This document shows positions 53,516 to 62,007 of a stretch of DNA of 64,000 nucleotides, one piece after another (position 1 is the first letter of the stretch; each line of letters starts with the position of its first letter). Origin of the DNA: Peptostreptococcus porci (lineage in GTDB: Bacteria > Bacillota > Clostridia > Peptostreptococcales > Peptostreptococcaceae); contig NZ_VUNE01000001.1 in assembly GCF_009695815.1 (NCBI RefSeq), positions 310,001-374,000 of the forward strand. The letters are read 5' to 3'. The notes beneath the pieces were generated by a model. That model was not told the DNA's origin. It searched no databases and worked only from the letters and a program-made list of their open reading frames with translations. The position numbers and the translations under genes were made by a program.

Positions 53516-53544
53516 TTGATAATTAATATCAAAAGGTATATAAT
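53516..53544 (+). promoter_or_regulatory. Promoter with Fur box over the -35
   Basis: TTGATA (53516-53521), 17 bases, TATAAT (53539-53544). TTGATAATTAATATCAA (53516-53532) is a near-perfect palindrome; its central 15 bases match the Fur 7-1-7 consensus TGATAATNATTATCA at 13 of 14 defined positions. It covers the -35, so a repressor bound there would block transcription. Confidence 0.75.
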
Positions 53545-53590
53545 AATAGTGTAATTATAGATTACGAGAAAAATTAATAGGGGGTTTTAT

Positions 53591-56251
53591 ATGAAAAAAG
53601 GATTGAGTTTATTTGTTGCAGGTGCTATTGTAGCCAGTGGAGCGGGTTCATATATTCCTGCCTCATATGCTGACGGCGATAATATTTCTAGGGTAAGTGG
53701 AAGCGATAGGTATGAAACGTGCGTGGAAATTTGTAGAAAATCATTTGATAAATCGAATTTGGCAATAATTACTTCAGGAGAAAATTATCCAGATGCCTTG
53801 TCAAGTGGTTCTCTTGCAGCAAAATATAATGCACCTCTTTTGTTGGTTAAGAGGGATGAAATACCAAAAAAAGTGTCTGATGAGCTAAAAAGGCTAGGAG
53901 TAAAAGACATAAAAATTGTCGGCGGAAAAAATACAATAAGTGATTCTCTACTTGATGAATTAAAAAAGGATTACAAAGTTGATAGAGTGAGTGGGCTTGA
54001 TAGATTTGAAACCTCTATTGAGGCTGCAAAGCTTAGTGAATCGGTTGGAAAAAGTAAAGGAAATATTTTTGTAAATGGTAATAATTTCTCAGATGCTTTG
54101 GTTTCGACGGCGATAGCATCTAAGAAAAATATGAATGTGATTTTGACTGATGGAAAATCTCTTCCAAATTCATATAAATCTGTTCTAGGGAATATCGACA
54201 AAAGCAACAGTCTTGCAATCGGAGGAAAACGTTCTATAGATATTTCGGGGGTGGATATTGAACAAATTGGTGGTGTAGATAGGTACGATACATCAAAAAA
54301 AGTTGCCGAGAAGTTTTTTGGTGAAGAAAAGAAGGCTATAGTTGCTAGTGGCGAGGAATACGTCGATTCACTTTCTTCTGTAAATCTTGCAAAGAAAGAA
54401 GGTATACCAGTTCTTTTGAGTGAGAAGGGTAGATTAAATAGCAGCTTGGAATCAGTTGTTCGTAATAATAAAATTAGCTCAATTTATGTCATAGGTGGAG
54501 AAAAAACCTTACAGAATACTGTATTTAATAAACTAAGAGAATTGTTGGTGGAAAATGGAAAATCTACAACTAAGACTGTTTTAACTCCTATAGTAACAAA
54601 GCCAGATAAAGAAAAGAATGGTGGTAATGTATTAAATCCGAATAAAGATAAGGATAAGAAAAAGGATGATGCAGTAAATCCAGATAAAGACAAAGATAAG
54701 AAAAAGGATAATGCAGTAAATCCAGATAAAGACAAGGATAAGAAAAAGGATGATGTAGTAAAGCCAGATAAAGATAAGGATAAGAAAAAGGATGATGCAG
54801 TAAAGCCGGATAAAGACAAGGATAAGAAAAAAGATGATGCAGTAAAGCCGGATAAAGACAAGGATAAGAAAAAAGATGATACAGTAAATCCAGATAAAGA
54901 CAAGGACAAGAAAAAAATATATAAAGATGGTGTATGGAAAGGCTTGGGCGGTGGTTTTCACAACAGTAAACCGGAGCGAAAAATGGAAGTAGAAATCACC
55001 ATAAGTAATAACAAGATAGTAGATTTCAAATTGCTAAAATTTGGCGATGACGAAGGTTTTAAACCTGGATATAGTTTGTTTGAGCAGAGATACATTGGCA
55101 AGATAAAAGAGGATGTAGGCATAATACCAGACTTAATCGATAGCTTAACAAAGGCTTTGAAAAAAGAGCCGGCAAAATTTACTGATGTAAATACGGGTGC
55201 CACATATTCAAATAGAGGCGTTGTATATGCGATACAGGATGCATTAAAACAAGCTGAAATAGCAGCATCTGGTGGTAAAGTAGAGCTAGATATTAAAGAC
55301 TTAGTTTTCACGAAGAGACCAGCGAGTGCTGCAGTATATTTTGGTGAAAACTTTACTATGAAAGATTTTGAAATAATGATTAGACATTGGGATCCAAAAA
55401 AAGATAATATTTTGGTCAAAATGGAAGATCTGGAAAAACATGGCATTGAAATCAATATAAAAGAAGGCGAACTGATAAAAAGAGGAAATATAGATATTGA
55501 TGAAAATGGATTTTTCACATTAGTCTTTAAGCATAAAAACTCAGGAAAATCTGTAGGTGCAACTTTCCAAGCCCAGAAAAAACATGTATACAAAAAAGAA
55601 TTTAAAGAATTGATTTTGACTCTAACTGATGGAAAAGAAATAAAAGTAGAGGGCAAAAGAGACAAATTCTCATATGTTGCGAATCTTGAAAGTGATCAAA
55701 AACCAGAAGTTAAGTCTGTAAAGATAATTGATTCAGAGGGGAAAGAGGTAAAGATAAAAAGTTTCAAGTTTGCGAATAGAATCTGCTATATTGAAATCGA
55801 TAATCCAAGAACAGAGGGTGAATTGACTATTGATAGGGACTTTAACTATGATTATTACAATATCGAAGTTAAGGGTGGCAAGATTGATGAAAACCCAAAT
55901 AAGGACAATAAGGAAAATGGTCAAGGCGATAACAGTGGGGAAAATAAGGGCGAAAATGAAACTGATAACCCAGATGACGAAGGAGAATATCACAATGAAA
56001 ATGATATCGATGACTTGGGCGATGAAGAAGATGAAGAAGAGTACCACAATGAGAATGACATAGATGATATTGGCGAAGAAGAGTTGGAGGATGATTCTGA
56101 AGCCGGATCTTCAGTTGTGGATAAAACTGGTAACTCTGATGCTAACAGTTCATCAAACACTGGCAATAAAGCCGAAAATATCATTGAAAAGATGTCAAAG
56201 CCTTTGGAATTAAGAATAAATGATATTGTCAATGCATTTGCAAACAAATAA
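53591..56251 (+). CDS. Large surface protein: CWB2 repeats, charged linker, FMN_bind domain
   Basis: An 886-residue secreted protein. The signal peptide (about 1-28) ends near SYADG. Three CWB2 wall-binding repeats follow (about 30-125, 125-220, 220-325; each RxxGxDRY/F...), then a linker of seven 14-residue units NPDKDKDKKKDDAV (about 349-443), an FMN_bind domain (about 445-560) with the flavin-attachment Thr in VNTGATYS, a beta-rich region (about 565-780) and an acidic tail with two EYHNENDIDD repeats (about 797-835). Covalent FMN would make it a surface electron carrier. The Fur box on its promoter and the upstream siderophore operon suggest extracellular iron reduction or acquisition. Confidence 0.88.
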   Translation: MKKGLSLFVAGAIVASGAGSYIPASYADGDNISRVSGSDRYETCVEICRKSFDKSNLAIITSGENYPDALSSGSLAAKYNAPLLLVKRDEIPKKVSDELKRLGVKDIKIVGGKNTISDSLLDELKKDYKVDRVSGLDRFETSIEAAKLSESVGKSKGNIFVNGNNFSDALVSTAIASKKNMNVILTDGKSLPNSYKSVLGNIDKSNSLAIGGKRSIDISGVDIEQIGGVDRYDTSKKVAEKFFGEEKKAIVASGEEYVDSLSSVNLAKKEGIPVLLSEKGRLNSSLESVVRNNKISSIYVIGGEKTLQNTVFNKLRELLVENGKSTTKTVLTPIVTKPDKEKNGGNVLNPNKDKDKKKDDAVNPDKDKDKKKDNAVNPDKDKDKKKDDVVKPDKDKDKKKDDAVKPDKDKDKKKDDAVKPDKDKDKKKDDTVNPDKDKDKKKIYKDGVWKGLGGGFHNSKPERKMEVEITISNNKIVDFKLLKFGDDEGFKPGYSLFEQRYIGKIKEDVGIIPDLIDSLTKALKKEPAKFTDVNTGATYSNRGVVYAIQDALKQAEIAASGGKVELDIKDLVFTKRPASAAVYFGENFTMKDFEIMIRHWDPKKDNILVKMEDLEKHGIEINIKEGELIKRGNIDIDENGFFTLVFKHKNSGKSVGATFQAQKKHVYKKEFKELILTLTDGKEIKVEGKRDKFSYVANLESDQKPEVKSVKIIDSEGKEVKIKSFKFANRICYIEIDNPRTEGELTIDRDFNYDYYNIEVKGGKIDENPNKDNKENGQGDNSGENKGENETDNPDDEGEYHNENDIDDLGDEEDEEEYHNENDIDDIGEEELEDDSEAGSSVVDKTGNSDANSSSNTGNKAENIIEKMSKPLELRINDIVNAFANK
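54635..54916 (+). repeat. 42-bp in-frame tandem repeats (about 7 copies)
   Basis: Each 42-bp unit encodes a 14-residue NPDKDKDKKKDDAV-like block. Copies differ by a few bases, and copies four to six begin with K in place of N. They form an extended charged spacer between wall anchor and FMN_bind domain and can vary in number by slippage. Confidence 0.85.
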
Positions 56252-56300
56252 AAATGATAGCTATTAAAGCAACATAAATATAGTTTGTTTTATGAATTTT

Positions 56301-56333
56301 ATACCGTAGGCGGTGGTCCTACGGTATTTTTTT
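56301..56333 (+). terminator. Terminator after CWB2-FMN gene
   Basis: ATACCGTAGG (56301-56310) pairs perfectly with CCTACGGTAT (56318-56327), followed by a run of T. Confidence 0.88.
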
Positions 56334-56441
56334 GAGCAAAATAAACGACCACATGATATAATGTTAGTAATCATTAAAAAAAGAATAATTACAAGCTACT
56401 ATTGCGAACTATAGAATATGTGGGAGAGTTAAGGGGGAGTT

Positions 56442-57134
56442 ATGAGAGATAGAGGACTTATTTATGTTGCAGATGACGAATTAGAAATTAGAGAGCTTTT
56501 GAAGCGTTTTTTGGAGGAGGCAGGTCATAAAGTCTCAGTGTTCGAGAATGGAGAACTGTTACTTGAGGCTTTTGAAAGACAGCCAGCGGATTTGGTTATT
56601 TTGGATGTGATGATGCCGGGTAAAAATGGATATGAGATATGTCATATCTTGCGACAGAATTCGCTAGTTCCCATAGTTTTTTTGACTGCAAAGGATAATG
56701 ATGCAGATTTTATCATGGGGTACACTTCTGGATGTGATGATTATTTTACCAAGCCATTTTCTCCAATAAAGCTGATGATGAGAGTTGGAGCAATATTGAA
56801 GAGACAAAAACTGGAATCAGAGCAGTATAGTAGAGAAAGTATACTGAAATTTGAAGATTTGGAAATGGATGTTTTAGGCAAAAAATGTACTATCTTGGGA
56901 AGTAATGTAAAATTGACCAAGACGGAGTGGGATTTGCTATTATATTTATTGGAGAGAAAAGAGCAGGCTGTTTCAAGAGAGGAATTATTGAATTCAATTT
57001 GGGGATATAGCGTAGAGGTCGAGACAAGAGTTACAGATGATACTGTAAAAAGGCTTAGAAAAAAGATTTCTCAGAGTAAAAGTATCAAAATAGATACTGT
57101 CTGGGGATTTGGTTTTAGGCTTTCCAAAATTTAG
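56442..57134 (+). CDS. Response regulator, OmpR family
   Basis: A 230-residue response regulator. The receiver (about 5-118) has the acidic pair DE near the start, the phosphoacceptor Asp in LVILDVMMPG (about residue 54), Thr in FLTAKDN and Lys in YFTKPFSP. The winged helix (about 130-228) ends with VWGFGFRL. ATG at 56442 follows GGGGGAG. It pairs with the kinase 18 bases downstream. Targets are unknown; the surface protein upstream and the secreted protein downstream are candidates by position. Confidence 0.93.
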   Translation: MRDRGLIYVADDELEIRELLKRFLEEAGHKVSVFENGELLLEAFERQPADLVILDVMMPGKNGYEICHILRQNSLVPIVFLTAKDNDADFIMGYTSGCDDYFTKPFSPIKLMMRVGAILKRQKLESEQYSRESILKFEDLEMDVLGKKCTILGSNVKLTKTEWDLLLYLLERKEQAVSREELLNSIWGYSVEVETRVTDDTVKRLRKKISQSKSIKIDTVWGFGFRLSKI

Positions 57135-57152
57135 AAATGGTGGTGAGTAGAT

Positions 57153-58598
57153 TTGTTTTTTGAAACTAAGATGTCTGCTATTAAAAACAAAAAATCAATC
57201 ATTAAAACTATGACTAGAAATTTGATTGCGAGTCTGTTTATTATTTCAATTTTAAGCTCGGTGGGAATCAATATAGTTATGAATAACTATATTGATAAAA
57301 TTGCCCAAAAATCTCTTGAATATGAGTTAGAAAACACATATTATTCTGATTCAGTAGATGATACCGTCAATAGAGATGATAAAAGTCTAAGATTGCCCAC
57401 GAATATTTTTATCACAGATGAAAGTGGGAAAAAAATAGTATACTCCTCAAACAGTCTATTTGATAAGGAAAACAAAAAGGTTAAGCTATTAAATGAGAAA
57501 TTATCTAAGGAAGATTTTTCTGACGGAAAAACAAAAACTGTTGAAATAAATGGTGAGAGCTATTTTGTTGAGATGAGAAGCTATAGTGGTTTTTTTGACA
57601 TTGATAAAATTGTAGAGACGAGACGTGACTCAGATGTAAAAAGTGAAAAAAATTCAAAGAAATATCGTGTTTTTGCTTATGTAAACATAACAGAGGCTAA
57701 AAAACCTTTTATCGACTTGAGCCTGTGGTTTTTGGGAATTTTCGGAATTACAGTATTATTAGCAGGCTTTTTTAATTTTTTTGAGCAAAAGAAATTTTCA
57801 AAGGATTTAGTAGAAACTCAAAATTACTTAAAAAGTATTGGTAGCAAAAAGTCGAATATGAAAAAGCCTGAATCTAGTTACGAGGAGTTTGAAGAGATTT
57901 GTACGGTTGCAGATTTGGTAAATGATCGTCTTTTGAGGAAGGAAAAAATACAACAAGAATTTTTTCAAAACGCATCGCATCAGCTAAGAACTCCGCTGAT
58001 GTCGATTCAGGGATATAGAGAGGGCTATGAGTCGGGTGTTATACCAAAAGCTGAAGCTCTCGATGTCATAAGAATGCAGACTGAAAAAATGTCTAAGCTC
58101 GTAGAAGAAATACTATATATATCAAGATTTGAAGAGCGTGAACTCGATCTGTCAAAAGTCGATTTATCACAATTACTGTTACAATCCTGTGATTTTAATA
58201 GACCGGTTGATAGAAACATTGAGGTAAAATTTGATTTGGAAGAAAAAATTATTGCTGAGGTTGATGAAAAATCTATAGAAAAGGTATTTGATAATTTGTT
58301 CTCCAATGCATTTAGGCATTGTTGTCAAAAGGTAATTGTAAAAATATATACAGTTAAAAAAAGTATCTCGGCTTGCTCTGAGGTAGTAATTCAAATTTCG
58401 AATGATGGTAGGCTTATTGATGAGAGAGATTTACCTCATATTTTTGATAGATTTTATAAGGGTTATGGGGGTAATACTGGATTGGGATTGTCTATAGCCA
58501 AAGATATTCTAAAAAAACACTATGGTAGTATCACAGTGGAAGTTGATTCTGAATTAAATAAATTTACAATTATTTTGCCGCAGTTTTGCCACAAATAA
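57153..58598 (+). CDS. Sensor histidine kinase
   Basis: A 481-residue membrane kinase from a TTG at 57153 (ATG at 57171 is the alternative). Membrane segments lie at about 27-48 and 190-208, enclosing an external domain of about 140 residues. The H-box FFQNASHQLRTPLMSIQGY (His near 275), the N-box NLFSNAFRHC and the GNTGLGLSIA lid are present. The external domain has no recognised fold. Cognate response regulator is upstream. Confidence 0.92.
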   Translation: MFFETKMSAIKNKKSIIKTMTRNLIASLFIISILSSVGINIVMNNYIDKIAQKSLEYELENTYYSDSVDDTVNRDDKSLRLPTNIFITDESGKKIVYSSNSLFDKENKKVKLLNEKLSKEDFSDGKTKTVEINGESYFVEMRSYSGFFDIDKIVETRRDSDVKSEKNSKKYRVFAYVNITEAKKPFIDLSLWFLGIFGITVLLAGFFNFFEQKKFSKDLVETQNYLKSIGSKKSNMKKPESSYEEFEEICTVADLVNDRLLRKEKIQQEFFQNASHQLRTPLMSIQGYREGYESGVIPKAEALDVIRMQTEKMSKLVEEILYISRFEERELDLSKVDLSQLLLQSCDFNRPVDRNIEVKFDLEEKIIAEVDEKSIEKVFDNLFSNAFRHCCQKVIVKIYTVKKSISACSEVVIQISNDGRLIDERDLPHIFDRFYKGYGGNTGLGLSIAKDILKKHYGSITVEVDSELNKFTIILPQFCHK

Positions 58599-58811
58599 AG
58601 GTTTTTTGCCACTTTTTTTAGGAGATTTTAACTCGGATATTTTGTTAAAATGATTACAGGTAATAAAATACCTATGAAATAAATTTAGTATGATAAAACA
58701 CGAGATTTGTGAAGTGTTTTTAGTCATCCTAAATCATTTTACGACTGAGTTGGGTAAAAATTGAATGTTGGATGATTATTTTGAAAACTTGAAGAAAAGG
58801 AGTGAGGGATT

Positions 58812-59273
58812 ATGAAATTTATGAAAAGGAAAACAGTTAAGGCAATGTTATTGGCAGGATTGGTTTTTGGAAGTGCTGGATTGGCAGGTTTGACACAAGC
58901 TTCTGCGGCGGTTAAAAATGAATCGAAACCTCAAAATTCTAGTATTGAAAGTAGTATTAATTCTCTAAAAGGATTGACAAAAGATGAAAAGGCACAGTTA
59001 TTAAAAACAGAGCTGGAATTAGAAAGTACTTGGAACGAGATAAGCAAGATATCAAAGAAGATAGATGAAATAAATATGAAAATTTTTGGTAGTGAAGATA
59101 GAATGGCATCTTTGTCAGATGATGAGTATGACAAACTAGAAAAAAAGGCGTCAGATCAGACTGCTAAATTGAGAGATAAGTTAGATAAACTGTACGAAAT
59201 AGTAGATAAAGCTTATGCAAAAGATGAAGCGATACTGAAAAAATTGGACAGAGAAGAAGGTATCAAGTATTAA
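58812..59273 (+). CDS. Secreted small helical protein, unrecognised
   Basis: A 153-residue protein with a signal peptide (about 1-33, ending near ASAAV) and a mature part predicted to be almost entirely alpha-helical and charged (about 50-150), with heptad-like spacing in ELELESTWNEISKISKKIDE. No lipobox or wall anchor. I do not recognise the family. It has a strong AAAAGGAG site. It follows a two-component system by 213 bases and is a plausible target of it. Confidence 0.75.
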   Translation: MKFMKRKTVKAMLLAGLVFGSAGLAGLTQASAAVKNESKPQNSSIESSINSLKGLTKDEKAQLLKTELELESTWNEISKISKKIDEINMKIFGSEDRMASLSDDEYDKLEKKASDQTAKLRDKLDKLYEIVDKAYAKDEAILKKLDREEGIKY

Positions 59274-59399
59274 GTCGAAAAGCTAGGTTTATCTATAGAT
59301 GTATGGTAAGAGTGATATATCATTATATGCAAATTGAAAACAAGATTGAAATAAAGTGGTCTAACCATTGCCTGAATTAGAAATTAGATATTTATATTA

Positions 59400-59468
59400 A
59401 CACCTTGTAAGCGTGAGTTATTTTCAAGTATATTGATGAAGATACTGTGCGAATTGCAAGGTGTTTTT
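59400..59468 (+). terminator. Branched terminator after secreted-protein gene
   Basis: ACACCTTG (59400-59407) pairs perfectly with CAAGGTGT (59457-59464) and is followed by TTTTA. The 49-base loop contains a second small stem AGTAT/ATACT, so the structure is larger than a plain terminator. The 126 bases before it hold nothing I can name. Confidence 0.6.
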
Positions 59469-59480
59469 ATGGAAAAGGAG

Positions 59481-59533
59481 TTGACATATTATATATAATT
59501 GCATATAATTAAATTGTGTACAATATAATTGCG
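59481..59533 (+). promoter_or_regulatory. gpx-ohrR promoter with tandem OhrR boxes
   Basis: TTGACA (59481-59486), 17 bases, TATAAT (59504-59509). Two abutting 15-mers, TATAATTAAATTGTG (59504-59518) and TACAATATAATTGCG (59519-59533), match the OhrR operator pattern TACAATTnAATTGTA at 12 and 10-11 defined positions; the first covers the -10. Confidence 0.7.
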
Positions 59534-59641
59534 TATTGTTGCATTGATATATTAAGGTTAAATATTAACATCTGTAAGAAAAATTTGGAATATTTTAGGA
59601 AGAGAATTTTTTATTAGGAGAAGCGAAAGGAGAGGAATGTT

Positions 59642-60181
59642 ATGAATATTTACGATTTTAAGGTTAAATCTCAAAGCGGTGAAATGGTCGATTTGAGTGA
59701 GTACAAAGGGAAGGTATTACTAGTAGTTAATACTGCAACTGGATGTGGTTTTACCCCGCAATATAAAGATCTTCAAGCTATATATGATGAATTAAATTCG
59801 TCTGGATTTGAGATCCTAGATTTTCCTTGTAATCAATTTAGAGATCAAGCACCAGGAACAGATGAAGAAATACATAGCTTTTGTACATTGAATTACGGTA
59901 CGACTTTCCCACAATTTTCAAAGGTTGATGTAAATGGAGAAAATGCGGATCCTCTGTTTAAATGGATCACAGAAAATACAAAATTTGCAGGATTTTCAGG
60001 CCCTATGAAGCTACCAATGTCTGCAATGGCGAAAAAAGCTGATAAAGATTACAAGAATAATGGAAATATAAAATGGAATTTCACCAAGATTTTGATTGAC
60101 AGAAATGGGAATATTGTTGAAAGATTCGAACCGACAACATCTGTGAAAAAAGTAAAGGAATCGATCCATAAAATATTATAA
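59642..60181 (+). CDS. Glutathione peroxidase-like thiol peroxidase (second copy)
   Basis: A 179-residue GPx-family enzyme with the peroxidatic Cys35 in ATGCGFTPQ (TGT codon), the full FPCNQF motif and the Trp-Asn pair in KWNFTKILID. It is about half identical to the copy at 22828. It reduces organic hydroperoxides, most likely with thioredoxin. It is cotranscribed with the OhrR gene 19 bases downstream and its promoter carries OhrR boxes, so it takes the place of the usual Ohr peroxidase. AAAGGAGAGG precedes the ATG. Confidence 0.94.
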   Translation: MNIYDFKVKSQSGEMVDLSEYKGKVLLVVNTATGCGFTPQYKDLQAIYDELNSSGFEILDFPCNQFRDQAPGTDEEIHSFCTLNYGTTFPQFSKVDVNGENADPLFKWITENTKFAGFSGPMKLPMSAMAKKADKDYKNNGNIKWNFTKILIDRNGNIVERFEPTTSVKKVKESIHKIL

Positions 60182-60200
60182 ATGTAATTGAGGTGGAAAT

Positions 60201-60641
60201 TTGAAAGATAAATTTGATGTATTAAAATTAGAAAATCAGATATGTTTTCCAATCTACGCTTGTTCGAAGGAGATTATAAAAAAATACAGACCATTGTTAA
60301 GAGAACTTGATTTGACGTATACACAATATCTAGTGATGCTGATTATGTGGGAATATAAATCGATGAAAATAAAAGAGCTTGGTGAAAAGTTACTTTTGGA
60401 TTCTGGAACAATAACTCCAGTAGTTAAAAGCTTGGAAAAAAAGGGTTTTGTAGAGAAAAGACGATCTGATGAAGATGAGAGAATAGTTGAGGTTTCGGTA
60501 ACTGAATTAGGATGGATCACAAGAGAAAAAGCTGTTGAAATTCCTTCAAAACTAATTGAATGTATTGGACTTGATGAAAAAGAAGGTATTCAGCTTTATT
60601 CTCTGATAAGAAAGCTATTATTAAAACTTCAGGAAAAGTAG
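60201..60641 (+). CDS. ohrR: OhrR, organic-hydroperoxide-sensing MarR regulator
   Basis: A 146-residue MarR-family regulator from a TTG at 60201 (GAGGTGG site). The N-terminus KLENQICFPIYACSKE puts the redox-sensing cysteine at position 15, exactly as in Bacillus subtilis OhrR; a second Cys at 20 could form a disulfide. The winged helix (about 40-105) has KIKELGEKLLLDSGTITPVVKSLEKKGFVEKRRSDEDER. It should repress the gpx-ohrR operon until Cys15 is oxidised. Confidence 0.9.
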   Translation: MKDKFDVLKLENQICFPIYACSKEIIKKYRPLLRELDLTYTQYLVMLIMWEYKSMKIKELGEKLLLDSGTITPVVKSLEKKGFVEKRRSDEDERIVEVSVTELGWITREKAVEIPSKLIECIGLDEKEGIQLYSLIRKLLLKLQEK

Positions 60642-60759
60642 TGTAGAAACGTATTCAGAATTAATAATAAAAATAAATATCTCTTTATTATAAAAATATT
60701 GACTATTAATTAGAAATATAGTATCATTAATCTAATTTATTTAAGGAGGTAAACATGAA

Positions 60760-61734
60760 TTGAACAAAAAATTTTCAAAAACTTTATTAGGTGTATGCTT
60801 AATAGCAGCTACGTTAACTTTACAAGGTTGCACAAATCAAGGAACAAAGGATGCTAAAAAGGAAGATTCCTCAGCAAAAAATGCAAGCACTCAGTTGACA
60901 GGAAAGGATTACGATCCAGAGTCAGGTGCTGATGGATATGCTAATGCTGGCGATAACAAGGAATCGAGATACTACAAAAATCCTGATTTTTACAATTTAA
61001 AGAATGATGATACCCTTACTATCATCGAAAATTTCAAGACTATGCAGCAGACAACAGAGTGGTCTTGTGGTAATGTTACAGCACTTATGGTTTTAGAAAA
61101 CATGAAATTAAACAGTGATAAGCTTACAGAAATGGATATTGCAAAATCAATGAAATCTTCAACAGACTTAGACAAGCCAAACTCGCTACCTGGTAGTGCT
61201 GACAATTTTGGCGAATATGGAACAGATGTAAAGCAGATGTATGAGTTTTTCAGCGGAATAAAAGGTGTTAAAATTGTTGAATCGAGTTACATAAAAGATC
61301 CAAAACCGGAACAGCTTTACTCTGATAAGGACAATGTTCCAAAGTCTGATGTTGGGAATACAAAGAGAACCTTTGAAAGCACAAGCTTGTATTCAAGTGA
61401 AAATAAGGCGGATACCGACAAATGGGTTGATGATGCGAAGGATTCTTACTTTGTAAAATGGTTGACAGGACATTTGAAAAAAGGTAGACCTGTAATGGTC
61501 GAATGGGCTGATTGGAATGGTCATTGGCAAGCTATCATTGGCTATGATAATAATGGAACTCCTAGTATTGGTGATGACACTCTTATTTTTGCAGATCCTT
61601 ACGATACGAGTGATCACTCTCAAGACGGATACTATGTATACCCATTAGAAAGATGGTTTTATATGTGGCATGACAGAAGTGTTGCAGTCAAGCCTATGCA
61701 GCTTCAATCATACATAGTAATCGAAAAACAGTAA
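60760..61734 (+). CDS. C39-like cysteine peptidase lipoprotein
   Basis: A 324-residue lipoprotein with lipobox LQGC (Cys24). The papain-like C39_2 domain (about 85-320) has Cys103 in EWSCGNVTALMVL, His255 in NGHWQAIIGYD and Asp279 in FADPYDT, the expected triad, so it is probably an active thiol peptidase outside the membrane. The start is a TTG at 60760; a better-placed ATG at 60755 opens only the two-codon frame ATG-AAT-TGA overlapping it. The promoter TTGACT-17-TATCAT ends at 60727. Substrate unknown. Confidence 0.82.
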   Translation: MNKKFSKTLLGVCLIAATLTLQGCTNQGTKDAKKEDSSAKNASTQLTGKDYDPESGADGYANAGDNKESRYYKNPDFYNLKNDDTLTIIENFKTMQQTTEWSCGNVTALMVLENMKLNSDKLTEMDIAKSMKSSTDLDKPNSLPGSADNFGEYGTDVKQMYEFFSGIKGVKIVESSYIKDPKPEQLYSDKDNVPKSDVGNTKRTFESTSLYSSENKADTDKWVDDAKDSYFVKWLTGHLKKGRPVMVEWADWNGHWQAIIGYDNNGTPSIGDDTLIFADPYDTSDHSQDGYYVYPLERWFYMWHDRSVAVKPMQLQSYIVIEKQ

Positions 61735-61860
61735 TTATTGATTGTATTATAATAAAAGTATATTGAGATAATAAAATGTTATTAAAACAATAAAGTAAAA
61801 AAATTGGAAATAGATAGAATAAAAAATTAGTTTAAAAATAATAATTTAATGAAAAATGAA

Positions 61861-61906
61861 GACCTCTGCTATCAATAGATTTAAATTGATAGTAGAGGTT
61901 TTTTTG
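61861..61906 (+). terminator. Terminator after C39-like gene
   Basis: ACCTCTGCTATCAAT (61862-61876) pairs with ATTGATAGTAGAGGT (61885-61899), 14 of 15, followed by seven T. Confidence 0.88.
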
Positions 61907-62007
61907 ATATTGCTTTTATTTATTGAGAAAATGTATTACAATAATAATAGAATATGATGTTTAAAAGCGTGAAATATCATAGTTTTATTGGGGGAGGAGA
62001 TTTAATT

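Noticed and set aside
54484-54961. Long antisense frames opposite the surface-protein linker
   Set aside because: Low-complexity mirror of the 42-bp repeats without ribosome sites.
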